This document shows positions 29,578 through 39,551 of a DNA stretch of 40,379 nucleotides, piece by piece (positions within the stretch are counted from its first letter, which is position 1; every line of letters begins with the position of its first letter). Below the pieces are notes generated by a model, which ran no database searches, had not been told where the DNA came from, and worked only from the letters and a program-made list of their open reading frames with translations. Origin of the DNA: Verrucomicrobiaceae bacterium. GTDB lineage: Bacteria > Verrucomicrobiota > Verrucomicrobiia > Verrucomicrobiales > DEV007. The DNA lies in assembly GCA_012719225.1 (NCBI GenBank), contig JAAYAT010000120.1, positions 1 through 40,379 on the forward strand, in the 5' to 3' direction. The translations under genes and the position numbers were made by a program.

Positions 29578-30258
29578 ATGAAACGACGGATCTCTCTCAT
29601 CAATACCGTTTTGGGCCTCGGGGCTCTCACTCTCGGCAGCGCCTTCCTCCAGTCGTGCGCGACCAAACCCGAGCAGCCGTCGGCTCCCACCAGCATGGCG
29701 ACGCGCTACGGCACCGTCACCAATCCCGCCAACGTCCAGGTGAAAGTCAGCCTGAACAACCGCGCGGTCTACGTCCTCGAGGGCGACGAACCCCGCTTTG
29801 TCGCCGCGATCGCGATCGGCAAGGCCGACAGCCCCACTCCCACGGGCAGCTTCAAGGCCTACAACAAACTCCCGAGGAAACGCTCCAACACCTACGGATT
29901 TTTTGTCAAAGGCGACGACATCCGCCCCGGCAAACGCGGCAACATGCCCTCCGGCTACCGCTACGTCGGCTATCCCATGCCCTGGTGGGTCGAGTTCAAG
30001 GCGGGCTACGGATTCCACGCCGGCGCGGTCTGGCCCGAACCGAGGACCAAGGGTTGTCTCCGGCTGCACCGCTCCATCGCCAAAGAGTTCTTCGATCTCG
30101 TCCGGCCCGGCACGCCCATCCATATCGCCAACAGCCAGCCCGAAGACGCCACCATCGGCAAAAACGTGCCGCGCCCGACCGACTACGCGGTTCCCGACGC
30201 CCCCCCGTCCGTCCTCATCACCGACGCACCGCTCGATCGCAACGATATCCCCTTCTGA
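29578..30258 (+). CDS. L,D-transpeptidase (YkuD family), lipoprotein-like signal
   Basis: Leader LGSAFLQSCATKP; active site region GFHAGAVWPEPRTKGCLRLHRSIAKEFFDLV. Confidence 0.88.
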   Translation: MKRRISLINTVLGLGALTLGSAFLQSCATKPEQPSAPTSMATRYGTVTNPANVQVKVSLNNRAVYVLEGDEPRFVAAIAIGKADSPTPTGSFKAYNKLPRKRSNTYGFFVKGDDIRPGKRGNMPSGYRYVGYPMPWWVEFKAGYGFHAGAVWPEPRTKGCLRLHRSIAKEFFDLVRPGTPIHIANSQPEDATIGKNVPRPTDYAVPDAPPSVLITDAPLDRNDIPF

Positions 30259-30286
30259 TCGCGATCCCCCCGTGGATTCGTAAATC

Positions 30287-31516
30287 ATGTCGTCTCAAAC
30301 TCAACGAACCAAGACCAAACGCCGCGTCAACGTCCGCACCCCCGAGGTGATGGCCCGCGTCGAGGCGGAGGTCGCCGAGCACTACGAGAGTTCCATTGTC
30401 GAAAAGCTGCGCGCCCGCAGCGGAGTGCTCAGCATAGGGAAGACCACCGTTCGCCTCGCCAAACAGTTCGGTTTTTGCTACGGAGTGGAGCGGGCCATCG
30501 ACCTGGCCTACGCCTCGCGTCGGGTGTTCCCCGAGAACCGCATTTTCCTCATCGGCGAGATCATTCACAATCCCGAGGTGAATCGCCAGCTCGCGGCGAT
30601 GGACATTGTCTCCCTGCCTTGGCGGGCGATGAACGAGCAATACGACGACCTCGGCGAGAACGACGTCATCATCGTCCCGGCCTTCGGTGCGCCCGTCTCC
30701 TTCATGGACAAAGTGGAGCGTCAGGGTTGTCTCACCGTCGACACCACCTGTGGAGACGTCATGAAAGTGTGGAAGCGCGTCCGCGGTTTCGCCAAGGAGG
30801 GAATCACCTCCATCATCCACGGCAAGGCGGATCACGAGGAGACCCGGGCGACCGCCTCGCGGGCCGTCGGCGAGGACGAGACCGGCCATTACCTCATCGT
30901 CCTCACCCTCGACGACGTCGATTTTGTCTGTGAGTATCTCCTCCGCGGCGGGGATGCCGATGCCTTCCGCGAGCGTTTCGCGGGAGCGATGTCAGAGGGC
31001 TTCGACCCCGACCGTCACCTCACCCGTCTCGGGGTCGCGAATCAGACCACGATGCTGAAATCCGAGACCGAGGAAATCCAGCGCCGCGTCCGCGAGGCGA
31101 TCGGGCGACGCGACGGAAACGAGGGAAATTTCTCCGTCTTCGACACGATCTGCGGGGCGACCCAGGAACGGCAGGACGCCCTTTTCGAACTCCTCGAACA
31201 AAGCATGGATCTCCTCCTCGTGGTCGGCGGCTACAACAGCTCCAACACCACCCACCTCGTGGAAATCGGGGAAAAGGAACTGCCCACTTTTTTCATTCGC
31301 AGCGCCGATTGCATCGTCTCCCTCGAAGAAATCATCCACTACGATCTCCATCAGAAGGAAGAAATCAGCGCCTACTCCGAAATCTTCCGCGCCGAGGATC
31401 CCATCGTCATCGGGATCACCGCCGGTGCCTCCTGCCCCAACAACCTCATCGAGGACACCATCTTGAAAGTGTTCGCCCTGCGCGGGATAGACGAGGAAAC
31501 GGTGCGCGCGGCCTGA
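30287..31516 (+). CDS. ispH: 4-hydroxy-3-methylbut-2-enyl diphosphate reductase
   Basis: AKQFGFCYGVERAIDLAYASRR, GEIIHNPEVNRQLAAM, VDTTCGDVMKVW, TICGATQERQDALFEL, VVGGYNSSNTTHLVEI, GITAGASCPNNLIE. Confidence 0.93.
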   Translation: MSSQTQRTKTKRRVNVRTPEVMARVEAEVAEHYESSIVEKLRARSGVLSIGKTTVRLAKQFGFCYGVERAIDLAYASRRVFPENRIFLIGEIIHNPEVNRQLAAMDIVSLPWRAMNEQYDDLGENDVIIVPAFGAPVSFMDKVERQGCLTVDTTCGDVMKVWKRVRGFAKEGITSIIHGKADHEETRATASRAVGEDETGHYLIVLTLDDVDFVCEYLLRGGDADAFRERFAGAMSEGFDPDRHLTRLGVANQTTMLKSETEEIQRRVREAIGRRDGNEGNFSVFDTICGATQERQDALFELLEQSMDLLLVVGGYNSSNTTHLVEIGEKELPTFFIRSADCIVSLEEIIHYDLHQKEEISAYSEIFRAEDPIVIGITAGASCPNNLIEDTILKVFALRGIDEETVRAA

Positions 31517-31552
31517 GGCGGGCCCGCGGAGTCCTGAGGCGGGCCGATCCCC

Positions 31553-33013
31553 TCACCGCTTTTTGAAAATCGGGGCGCTTTGTGGATACAGCTCGCCGAG
31601 AACCTCCTCGAGGAGCCGTCGCAACGGCTTCCCGAGCCGCTCCGCGACACTCTCGCGGTCGGCCGAGGGACCGCCCTTTTTCCAGAGGGCTTTCCACACG
31701 GCCGCGTCTTCCTGGATCCGCGTCTCCACGACTTGCTGCCAATGGGCGGGATTGTTGTCCGTGTCCCGCCACGCCCCCCGGCCCCGCCCGAAGTGGGAGA
31801 TCGCGAGATAGAGCATGACGATGGATTGGATCTGATCGATGAAATGGGCCTCCGTCCACCGCACCGTGTTCTGTCCGCTCTGGGTGAGATTGTAGCCGCG
31901 GGCGAGGGCGAAGGTCGTCGCTCCGCCCACCAGCATCCCGACGATGGCCCCGCCGCCGAGAGTCATCCCGCCCGCCGCCAGGTCGGCGCAGAGACCGCCG
32001 AGCAATCCGCTGCCCACTCCGCCCAGCACGGTCATGACCGATTCCTCCACGTCGCGTTTCACTGCGAGGGTTTCGCGGGAGCTGCGCGCCAGTTCCGCGG
32101 CGGATTCGCCGGAGAGACCGTTGAGAACGATGAGCCGATTGACCGTCTCGCGCGTTTTCTCCGCGAGCCGTTGGTACATCGCTCCCTGGATTTTCTCGAA
32201 CTCGCGATGGCTCTCGCCCTTTTTCACGATCGAAACCATTTTTTCAAAAAGACCACGCGGGGGCAGCGGCTCGGTATCGGTCAGGGCGAAGGCGGCGAGT
32301 CCGGCGATCACCTCGACGGACTCGTCGAAAATCGAGAGGTTCCGCTCGATCCACGCCTCGGTGAGACGGCGGGCGACCTCTTTTTTCCCGCCCTCCAGCA
32401 CCTCGGCGGCGCGGGCCAGGATCTGGTGCTCGACGGTCCAGCAGCGGGTGAAGGCGTCCAGCGTCGAGACGCTTTTGACGATGCTGTGGCGGGCGAGATG
32501 CTCGCGCCATTCCCGTTCGTTGCGCTCGTCGCGGGCGTCGTCGGGGGTGCCGGTCTGGTTGAGAAACACGAGGACGGGTTTGCCGATCCATTCGATGATC
32601 TCGATCTCGAGATCGACGTAGCCTATCGTCGCGGGCGGTTGCGAGGCATCGACGAGATAGAGGACCACATCGGCGTCGGCCTGGACGTTGCGGATGGCCT
32701 CCTGGCTGCACCAGAGGGACAAATCCCGGGTGCGGTCCCAGACCTGATGCAGGATCCAGCCGACCGGATTGCCACTGGACCGGAGCCGCTTCGCCAGCTT
32801 GGCGAGGTTCGATCCGAAGCCGGGCGTGTCCCACAGCCTCGCGGCATACCCCTCGCTTTCGATGAGCGGATACGACTCGGGCACGACGGTGACGTGGGCG
32901 CTGTCGGCGACCTCCCCGACGTCCTCACGCAGGAGGGTGCGGGCGAGCGCGGTCTTGCCCACGTTGGTGTGGGAAATGAGACTGAGGACGATCTCTTTTT
33001 CGGAGTCGGACAT
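31553..33013 (-). CDS. Era-like GTPase with DUF3482-type C-terminal domain
   Basis: SLISHTNVGKTALARTLLREDVGEVADSAHVTV, ARLWDTPGFGSNL, PVLVFLNQTGTPDD; adjacent to a DUF2868-type gene. Confidence 0.82.
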   Translation of the reverse strand: MSDSEKEIVLSLISHTNVGKTALARTLLREDVGEVADSAHVTVVPESYPLIESEGYAARLWDTPGFGSNLAKLAKRLRSSGNPVGWILHQVWDRTRDLSLWCSQEAIRNVQADADVVLYLVDASQPPATIGYVDLEIEIIEWIGKPVLVFLNQTGTPDDARDERNEREWREHLARHSIVKSVSTLDAFTRCWTVEHQILARAAEVLEGGKKEVARRLTEAWIERNLSIFDESVEVIAGLAAFALTDTEPLPPRGLFEKMVSIVKKGESHREFEKIQGAMYQRLAEKTRETVNRLIVLNGLSGESAAELARSSRETLAVKRDVEESVMTVLGGVGSGLLGGLCADLAAGGMTLGGGAIVGMLVGGATTFALARGYNLTQSGQNTVRWTEAHFIDQIQSIVMLYLAISHFGRGRGAWRDTDNNPAHWQQVVETRIQEDAAVWKALWKKGGPSADRESVAERLGKPLRRLLEEVLGELYPQSAPIFKKR

Positions 33014-33016
33014 GGA

Positions 33017-34456
33017 TCAGGAAGAGGTCGAGGCGGGTGTGGCGGTGAAAAGGAGGAAGGTGACTTCTTTCGCCGCGAAGAGCCGTTCCCAGGCCGCCTC
33101 GCGTTCCGCGCGACGGGTCTCCGCGTCGGAAAAACCGGCGGACCTGCGGTCGAAACTCGTCGCGTCGAGGAGCAGAAAACGAAGAGGGTTGGGTGCGAGA
33201 CTCGTGAGGGTCTCATACACCGCCAGATGCGTTTCGGCCTCGGGCGTCGCCGCGAAGTGGAAGAGCGGCAGGATCTCCGCGCCCTCCTCGTCACCACTCC
33301 CCGTCGGGAGGGTGGCCTCTTCCTCCTCTCCGAAGGGAATGACAGGAGCGAAATGGAGCGCCACGGATCGCCCGAAATGAGCTTCCAACCGCCGCACGAG
33401 GGCGCGGCGGATCTCCTCGTCGGGTTCGCAGGCGTAGGGCACGATGCGCAGGGCGAGGGCCGCCCCCGTCGAGGTGGAGAGGACCCGCTCGAAATACGGC
33501 GGTGAAATTTCGCGGAAAGGCAGGGTCCGGGCGAGTCGGCTCGCGCGCACCCGCCAGGCCAATGCGAGGAAGGCGCGGGGGAGCAGTACGAAAAGTCCGA
33601 TGGTGAGGGCGTACCAGTGGATCCATCGGGCCGCGTTTTCCCCCTCCGCAGGCCAGCGCATTGCGGTGAGTTCGGCGTCGCTGGGCAGGGTCGCCCCGCT
33701 CAAGGTCGCCGCCGGACCGAGCACGATTTCGAGGAAAGGGCGCAACTGGCTGGCCTCGGTGAAAAAGGTGCTCTCCCAGACGGCGCGGTATTCGTTGGCG
33801 AGTCCTTTCACATACATCCCGCCGATGGCCGATGCCGCGAGGAGGAAGGCGGCGCAGTGGAGGATGGATTTGAGACGGGCCGCCGGGAGGGGCGAGGTGA
33901 GTCTGCGCCAGCGTTTGGCAAAGAGGAGCCGGGCCGCCTCCAGCGGGGTCGGCTCGGGCGCTGCCGCCGTTTCCTCCGAAGTGCGCGCTCTCTCGCCGAG
34001 CCATTCGAGCCAGTCGGGTGCGCCCGGCGGACGCCGACGCCGGAAGAAGAGATGGATCTCGCGGAGATAGATGAGGGCGCTCCAGAAGAGGATGCCGAGC
34101 AGGGGGAAGGAGAGGATGTTGATCCGTTTTTCGGGACCGAGTTCGTTGGTGAGGAATCCGACAACGACGGCGGCGAGGCAGAGGACGAGACTGATCGTGC
34201 CGAAAGGCGGACCCGCCGGCCGTTCCTCGATCCAGGCGGTGGTATCGGGAAAGCGCGAACGGACGCGGCGCAGCAGCCATGCGGCGCGCTTGGCGAGAAA
34301 GGCGTCCTCCTCGGCGCGGCTCACGTTTTTTGCCAGGGGCGCGCCGGACGCGGTGGCCGCCTCACGCTTTTCGGCGGCGGGGAGGAAATGCTCCGCCTCG
34401 TCATTTTCTTCGATCGCCTGGAGCAAGAGGATATTCCGGATGTCGTCGAGGTTCAT
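33017..34456 (-). CDS. DUF2868-type membrane protein
   Basis: Multi-TM ORF (FGTISLVLCLAAVVVGFLTNELGP, ILHCAAFLLAASAIGGMYVKGLANEYRAVWESTFF, WYALTIGLFVLLPRAFLALAW); stop lies 4 nt from the GTPase start. Confidence 0.78.
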   Translation of the reverse strand: MNLDDIRNILLLQAIEENDEAEHFLPAAEKREAATASGAPLAKNVSRAEEDAFLAKRAAWLLRRVRSRFPDTTAWIEERPAGPPFGTISLVLCLAAVVVGFLTNELGPEKRINILSFPLLGILFWSALIYLREIHLFFRRRRPPGAPDWLEWLGERARTSEETAAAPEPTPLEAARLLFAKRWRRLTSPLPAARLKSILHCAAFLLAASAIGGMYVKGLANEYRAVWESTFFTEASQLRPFLEIVLGPAATLSGATLPSDAELTAMRWPAEGENAARWIHWYALTIGLFVLLPRAFLALAWRVRASRLARTLPFREISPPYFERVLSTSTGAALALRIVPYACEPDEEIRRALVRRLEAHFGRSVALHFAPVIPFGEEEEATLPTGSGDEEGAEILPLFHFAATPEAETHLAVYETLTSLAPNPLRFLLLDATSFDRRSAGFSDAETRRAEREAAWERLFAAKEVTFLLFTATPASTSS

Positions 34457-34484
34457 CGGGGAAACGGGGCGGGCGGATCGGGAA

Positions 34485-35009
34485 TCAAAGGGAGACGGGC
34501 TGGTCGGCGGCGGCGGTGATGCGGTTGGGATCGCGGGCGTAGCAGTGCGCCATGCCGATGGCGAGGGCGTCGGCGGCGTCGGCTTCGGGCGTCTCGGTCA
34601 GGTCGAGGAGGGCGCGCATCATGAACGCGACCTGCTGCTTGGCGGCGCCGCCCTTGCCGACGACGGCCTGCTTGACGCGGCGCGGGGCGTATTCATAGAT
34701 CTCCAGGCCGTGTTCAGCGGCGGCGAGAATCGCGGCCCCGCGGGCGGCGCCCATCGTGATCGCGGTTTTGTAGCTCTGCACGAAAATGACGCCCTCGACC
34801 GCGCAGACCTCGGGGGAGTGGGTCCGGATGACCTCCACGATGTGCTCGCGGATGGCGACGAGGCAGCCGCTCTGGCGGAGATTGCGGTGGTTCCGGATCA
34901 CGCCATAGGCCAGTGCCCGGTACTTCGGCTTTCCGGCCGGAGTGAGCACTGGTTCAATGACGGCGAAACCGGTGTTCCGCAGCGCCGGATCGATGGCGAG
35001 GACACGCAC
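34485..35009 (-). CDS. ruvC: Holliday junction resolvase RuvC
   Basis: MRVLAIDPALRNTGFAVIE, VCAVEGVIFVQSYKTAITMGAARGAAILAAAEHGLEIYEYAPRRVKQAVVGKGGAAKQQVAFMM; GTG start. Confidence 0.95.
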   Translation of the reverse strand: MRVLAIDPALRNTGFAVIEPVLTPAGKPKYRALAYGVIRNHRNLRQSGCLVAIREHIVEVIRTHSPEVCAVEGVIFVQSYKTAITMGAARGAAILAAAEHGLEIYEYAPRRVKQAVVGKGGAAKQQVAFMMRALLDLTETPEADAADALAIGMAHCYARDPNRITAAADQPVSL

Positions 35010-35073
35010 GGGGGAAACTTACACGATTTTCCGGGTCCGACACTCCCGATTCGACCGGACGGGACGGAGAAAT

Positions 35074-36072
35074 TCACTCGTAAATGCGGACGTTGGCGTC
35101 GCGGCGCAGCTTTTTGAGCCAGCCCTCCAGTTTCTTCTGCCGTTTCTCGAAGGTGAGACGGCGGTCGATCTCTTTTTCGAGGTCTTCGTACTCGGGGGTC
35201 TTCTGGCCGACCCGGCCCTCCACCTTGAGGATGCGCCAGTTCACCCCGTCGTCGAGCGGTTGGCTGACCTGACCGGTGGGCAGGCTGTAGGCGACGCGGG
35301 TGAGGCCCTCGTTGAGGGTGTCTTTGCCGAGGACTCCGACGTAGCCGCCTTTGCTGGCAAAACTGTCGCCCGAATGTTTTTTCGCCAGGGCACCGAAGTC
35401 GCCCCCGCTCTTGAGCGCGCCCATGACCTCGTCGAGGATTTTCTTCTGGGCCTCGGGGCTGCTCGATTCGGTTTGCTTGGGAATGGACATGATGCGGATC
35501 TTGGGCTGACCGTCGGTCGCGAACTCCCCCTTGATCTCCTTGAATTTCGCCTTCTTCTCCCAGGGCGTGTTCGGAATCGTCTCTTCGCCGCTGTGCTGGG
35601 AACGCAGCGCCTGGATCGCGATCTGATCGCGCTGCACTTCGCGGAACTGGGCGATGGTCATGCCGGTCTTTTTCAGCTCGGCCATGAATTTGTCCTTGTC
35701 GCCCTTGAATCGTTCCGTGATGAACCGGTTGACCGCTTCGTCGACGAACTGGTCCTTGATCGCCCCGCCGAGCTTTTTGAATTCACTGAGAATGAGGGTG
35801 CGGTCGATGAGATCGTCGAGGGCGCGCTCCTCCATCCGGCGGATCTCGCGCGTGGCTTCGGCGCGGCTGACCATGCCGTTGTTCCCCATCAGCCAGACCT
35901 GCACCTGGGTCTGCACCGCCTGATCGACCATCGTCTGGGTGATGGGTTCACCGTTCACCACGGCCTTCATGCGGTTCAACTCGACCGGCGCGGCGCTCGC
36001 ACAGGAGAGGGCCAGGCCGAGGGCGGAGAGGAAACTCAAAAAACTGCGACGCTGCGACGGGATCGGGATCAT
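35074..36072 (-). CDS. SurA-like periplasmic peptidylprolyl isomerase (parvulin)
   Basis: Signal sequence; MKAVVNGEPITQTMVDQAVQ, GGDFGALAKKHSGDSFASKGGYVGVLGKDTLNEGLTRVAYSLPTGQVSQPLDDGVNWRILKVE. Confidence 0.88.
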   Translation of the reverse strand: MIPIPSQRRSFLSFLSALGLALSCASAAPVELNRMKAVVNGEPITQTMVDQAVQTQVQVWLMGNNGMVSRAEATREIRRMEERALDDLIDRTLILSEFKKLGGAIKDQFVDEAVNRFITERFKGDKDKFMAELKKTGMTIAQFREVQRDQIAIQALRSQHSGEETIPNTPWEKKAKFKEIKGEFATDGQPKIRIMSIPKQTESSSPEAQKKILDEVMGALKSGGDFGALAKKHSGDSFASKGGYVGVLGKDTLNEGLTRVAYSLPTGQVSQPLDDGVNWRILKVEGRVGQKTPEYEDLEKEIDRRLTFEKRQKKLEGWLKKLRRDANVRIYE

Positions 36073-36110
36073 GATAAGAAATCGGGGGGCTGGAGGATCG
36101 GGCGATCACC

Positions 36111-39100
36111 TCACAAGTCTAAAACCCAGTCGAGGGCCGACTCAAGCCATTCTTCTTCGTTGTCCCCTATTAAACGGGGAAACTTGCCGTTTATTTGAAT
36201 GTACTTGCCGTTTTTGGTCAGTTTCAGCTTGCCCTCCTGAATCTCCAATGTCGCACATCCCTTGCGGGCGGCACGGATTTTTATCTCCGTGGCCGTGAGT
36301 AGATGAACCGCCGGGAGAGGGAGCGCTCCGAATCGATCCGTCCAGTTTTCGCGCAGCACCTCCAGATCCTCGACTCGCGCGGCCTCGGCCAGTTCGCGGT
36401 AGGCGGTGATGCGGAGACGGGCCTCGGGCATGTAGGCGGCGGGGAGAAACGCGGGGAGACCGCCCTCCGCGTCCTTGTGGTAGGCCGCCTCGTTGGTGCG
36501 GAGAAAGTCGATGTGCATCGAGAGATCGACGCGGTCGGCGGCGGGTTCGCCCTTCAGCTTGGCCACCGATTGCCGGAGGAGCTGACAGTAGAGGTCAAAG
36601 CCGATCGCGGCGATGTGACCGCTCTGCTGCGTCCCGAGGAGATTCCCCGCGCCCCGTATCTCGAGGTCGCGCATCGCGATTTTGAAACCCGCCCCGAGGG
36701 AGGAGTATTGCTTGATCGCGTTGATCCGCTTGCGGGCGTCGCCCACCGTGAGCATGTCGGGCGGGAGCATCAGATAGGCGTAGGCGCGCCGATCGGCCCG
36801 TCCCACCCGGCCGCGGATCTGGTAGAGATCGGCCAGCCCGAAGCGATCCGCCCGGTCGATGATGATGGTGTTGGCATTCGGAATATCCACCCCGCTCTCG
36901 ATGATGGTGGTGCAGACGAGGACGTCGAACTCGTGCCGGATGAAACGGCTCATGACATCCTCGAGTTCCTCGCTCTCCATCTGGCCGTGCCCGACTTCGA
37001 CCCGCGCGCCGGGAACGAGATCCTCGATGCGGCGTTTCACCCCCTGGATCGATTTGACCCGGTTGTGGAGGAAAAAGACCTGTCCCTGCCGCGCCATCTC
37101 CTTCTCGATGGCCGAGCGGATGATGCGTTCGTCGTAGGGGCAGACCGTCGTCGCGACAGGACGACGGTTCGGCGGGGGCGTGTCGATCACAGACATCTCG
37201 CGCACCCCCATCATCGAGAGGTAAAGGGTCCGCGGGATCGGGGTCGCCGAGAGCGTCAGGACATCGACGAAGCGCCACATTTCCTTGAAGCGCTCCTTGT
37301 GATGGACCCCGAAACGCTGCTCCTCGTCGACGACCACCAGGCCGAGATCCTTGAACCGCACATCCTTCGAAATGACCCGGTGGGTTCCGATGACGATGTC
37401 GGTGCTCCCCGCCGCCAGATTGACGAGGGTGCGGCGCTGCTCCGTCGCCGTGCGGTAGCGGCTCAGGGTTTCGATTTTCACCGGAAAATCCGACATCCGC
37501 TCGCGGAAATTCCGGAAATGCTGCTCCGCCAGCACCGTCGTGGGAGCGAGGATCGCGACCTGCTTGCCCGACATCACCGCCTTGAAGGCCGCCCGTATCG
37601 CCACCTCGGTCTTGCCGAAGCCGACATCGCCGCAGATGAGCCGGTCCATCGGCTTTTCGCTCTCCATGTCGGTCTTGGTCTCCTCGATCGCGCGGAGCTG
37701 GTCCGGCGTCTCCTTGTAAATGAAAGCGTGCTCGAACTCCCACTGCCACTTGTTGTCCGGCGGATGGGCGAAACCGCGCTGCGAGGCGGCCCGCTCCGCC
37801 TGGATGGCGAGCAGACGGCCCGCGTAGTCGAGGATGGAATTCTCCGCGTCGCGGCGGAGGCGCGACCAGCGCTTGTCCCCGAGACGGGAGAGCTTCGGCG
37901 CCTTTTTCCCCGTGCCGATGTAGCGCGAGACGAGATGGGCCTGATCGAGGGCGACAAAAAGACGCGCCTCGTCCTCGTATTCGATCTCGAGGACCTCCTG
38001 ACTGCCCTCGGGCGATTCCCGCGTCCGGATCCCGCGGAATTTCCCTATCCCGTAGTCGATGTGGACCACGAGATCCCCGTAGTTGTATTCCCGCAGGCTG
38101 GCGACCTGCTGGCTCGCCTGCAACTCCCGCGCGAGACGGTAGCGGCGGCGGCCGCGCTGGTTCTGGTAGCGCCCGAAGATCTCCGCGTCGCTCAGGACCG
38201 CGAGCTTGGCGTCCGGGATGGTGAAGCCCCGGCTCAGGGTTCCGATCACCGGTTTTAAAAATCCGTCGTTCCAGGCGTTCTCGAAAATCAGCTCGGTGAA
38301 GCGCTCCTTCTCCCCGTCCGAGTGGAACGCCATCAGCACGGTCCACTTTTCCCTCCGCCAGGCCGCGATCTGACGCGAAAACTCCTCGCGCCGCGCCTCC
38401 TGCAAAATGAAATCCCCCGCCCCGAACTCACCTAGGGGATTGTCGAAACAAGCCCCGTCATAGTCCTCCGCCCCGGCGGATGTCGCCGCCTCCCCGCTGA
38501 GGATGCGGACATGGGCGAGCTCGCACTCGCAGTCCACCGCGATGAGGAGATCCTTCTCCCCGATGTAGTCCGCGATCCGTCCCGACTGCTCCAGGTTCGC
38601 CTCGCTCAACAGAATCTCACAGGCCGCGATCCGCCCGATCGAAGTCTGCGCATCGACGTCGAATTCGCGGATCGACTCGATTTCCTCCCCGAAAAGCTCG
38701 ACCCGGACCGGATGCAGCGCCTGCCAGGAAAACACGTCGATGATGCCGCCGCGCAACGCGAACTGCCCGCGCTGGAATACCTGCGCCTCGGGTTCGTAGC
38801 CCGCCTCCTCCAGTTTCGCCGCGAAGGCCGCCAGATCGAGGGTGTCGCCGGGCCGCAACTTTTCCGCCTGACGCGACAGCGACCCCGGAGGAGGTGCCCC
38901 CTCGGCGAGCGAATCCGCCGTCAGCACCACGATGGCGTCGCCCTTTTCCCGGGTGATCTCGTGGATCTCCTTCAGCACCGCGAGCCTCTCCGCCGCCGAC
39001 TCGGGATCGGGCAGGGTCTCTTCGAATCCCGCCCATTCATACTCAGGCAAAAAGAGCGCCTCGTGCCCCCACACCCCGAGCTCGCTCTGCAACACCTCCT

Positions 39101-39452
39101 GCGCCTTCACCTGCGCCGCCAGCACCCACACCGCCGAATCGAGCTCGCCCGCCTCGCGCCAGGCCGAGATCACCGCCGCCAGATAGAGCGGCTGGCCCGC
39201 CTCGGCGACATGGTCCAAAACCACCGGAGCCTCCGGCGTCGCCAGCGGCACTCGCTTCAGGGCGGCCGCGAGCCGACGGCTCCGGCGCAAGCGCGGAGCC
39301 ACCAGATCCAGCGCAGCCGTTTCTCCTGGAGTGTTCAAATCCCGCCACGCTACCCGCAAAGCCTCACCGGAGAAACCGGATTTCGCCGCCCCGGCCTCTC
39401 TCTCCCAAGAAAAAAATGCGCCCCCAAAGCACCCGAAAGGAGGAAATCCCAA
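36111..39452 (-). CDS. mfd: Transcription-repair coupling factor
   Basis: 1113 aa; LVHIDYGIGKFRGI, DRLICGDVGFGKTEVAIRAAFKAVMSGKQVAILAPTTVLAEQHFRNF, VVDEEQRFGVHHKERF, LSATPIPRTLYLSMMGVREMSVIDTPP. Confidence 0.97.
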   Translation of the reverse strand: MGFPPFGCFGGAFFSWEREAGAAKSGFSGEALRVAWRDLNTPGETAALDLVAPRLRRSRRLAAALKRVPLATPEAPVVLDHVAEAGQPLYLAAVISAWREAGELDSAVWVLAAQVKAQEVLQSELGVWGHEALFLPEYEWAGFEETLPDPESAAERLAVLKEIHEITREKGDAIVVLTADSLAEGAPPPGSLSRQAEKLRPGDTLDLAAFAAKLEEAGYEPEAQVFQRGQFALRGGIIDVFSWQALHPVRVELFGEEIESIREFDVDAQTSIGRIAACEILLSEANLEQSGRIADYIGEKDLLIAVDCECELAHVRILSGEAATSAGAEDYDGACFDNPLGEFGAGDFILQEARREEFSRQIAAWRREKWTVLMAFHSDGEKERFTELIFENAWNDGFLKPVIGTLSRGFTIPDAKLAVLSDAEIFGRYQNQRGRRRYRLARELQASQQVASLREYNYGDLVVHIDYGIGKFRGIRTRESPEGSQEVLEIEYEDEARLFVALDQAHLVSRYIGTGKKAPKLSRLGDKRWSRLRRDAENSILDYAGRLLAIQAERAASQRGFAHPPDNKWQWEFEHAFIYKETPDQLRAIEETKTDMESEKPMDRLICGDVGFGKTEVAIRAAFKAVMSGKQVAILAPTTVLAEQHFRNFRERMSDFPVKIETLSRYRTATEQRRTLVNLAAGSTDIVIGTHRVISKDVRFKDLGLVVVDEEQRFGVHHKERFKEMWRFVDVLTLSATPIPRTLYLSMMGVREMSVIDTPPPNRRPVATTVCPYDERIIRSAIEKEMARQGQVFFLHNRVKSIQGVKRRIEDLVPGARVEVGHGQMESEELEDVMSRFIRHEFDVLVCTTIIESGVDIPNANTIIIDRADRFGLADLYQIRGRVGRADRRAYAYLMLPPDMLTVGDARKRINAIKQYSSLGAGFKIAMRDLEIRGAGNLLGTQQSGHIAAIGFDLYCQLLRQSVAKLKGEPAADRVDLSMHIDFLRTNEAAYHKDAEGGLPAFLPAAYMPEARLRITAYRELAEAARVEDLEVLRENWTDRFGALPLPAVHLLTATEIKIRAARKGCATLEIQEGKLKLTKNGKYIQINGKFPRLIGDNEEEWLESALDWVLDL

Positions 39453-39514
39453 CGGAAAAAGGGCGCGCCAATTATGTTAATTATGAGAAAATTCCAGATT
39501 TGTAATTTCATTCT

Positions 39515-39543
39515 TGCAAAAAAACGGCATTTGAACTAAATTT
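39515..39543 (+). promoter_or_regulatory. Candidate sigma70-type promoter TTGCAA-17-TAATTT
   Basis: TTGCAA 39515-39520, 17-nt spacer, TAATTT 39538-39543; ATG of the next ORF at 39552. Confidence 0.4.
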
Positions 39544-39551
39544 TCACTCGC

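Noticed and set aside
31580-33505. 641-aa plus-strand ORF antisense to the GTPase/DUF2868 pair
   Set aside because: Mirror-frame artefact; G motifs and TM helices are on the minus strand
36303-38346. 651-aa plus-strand and 583-aa minus-strand ORFs inside mfd
   Set aside because: mfd motifs (DEEQ helicase box, GDVGFGKTE) are unambiguous in the main frame; the others are shadow frames
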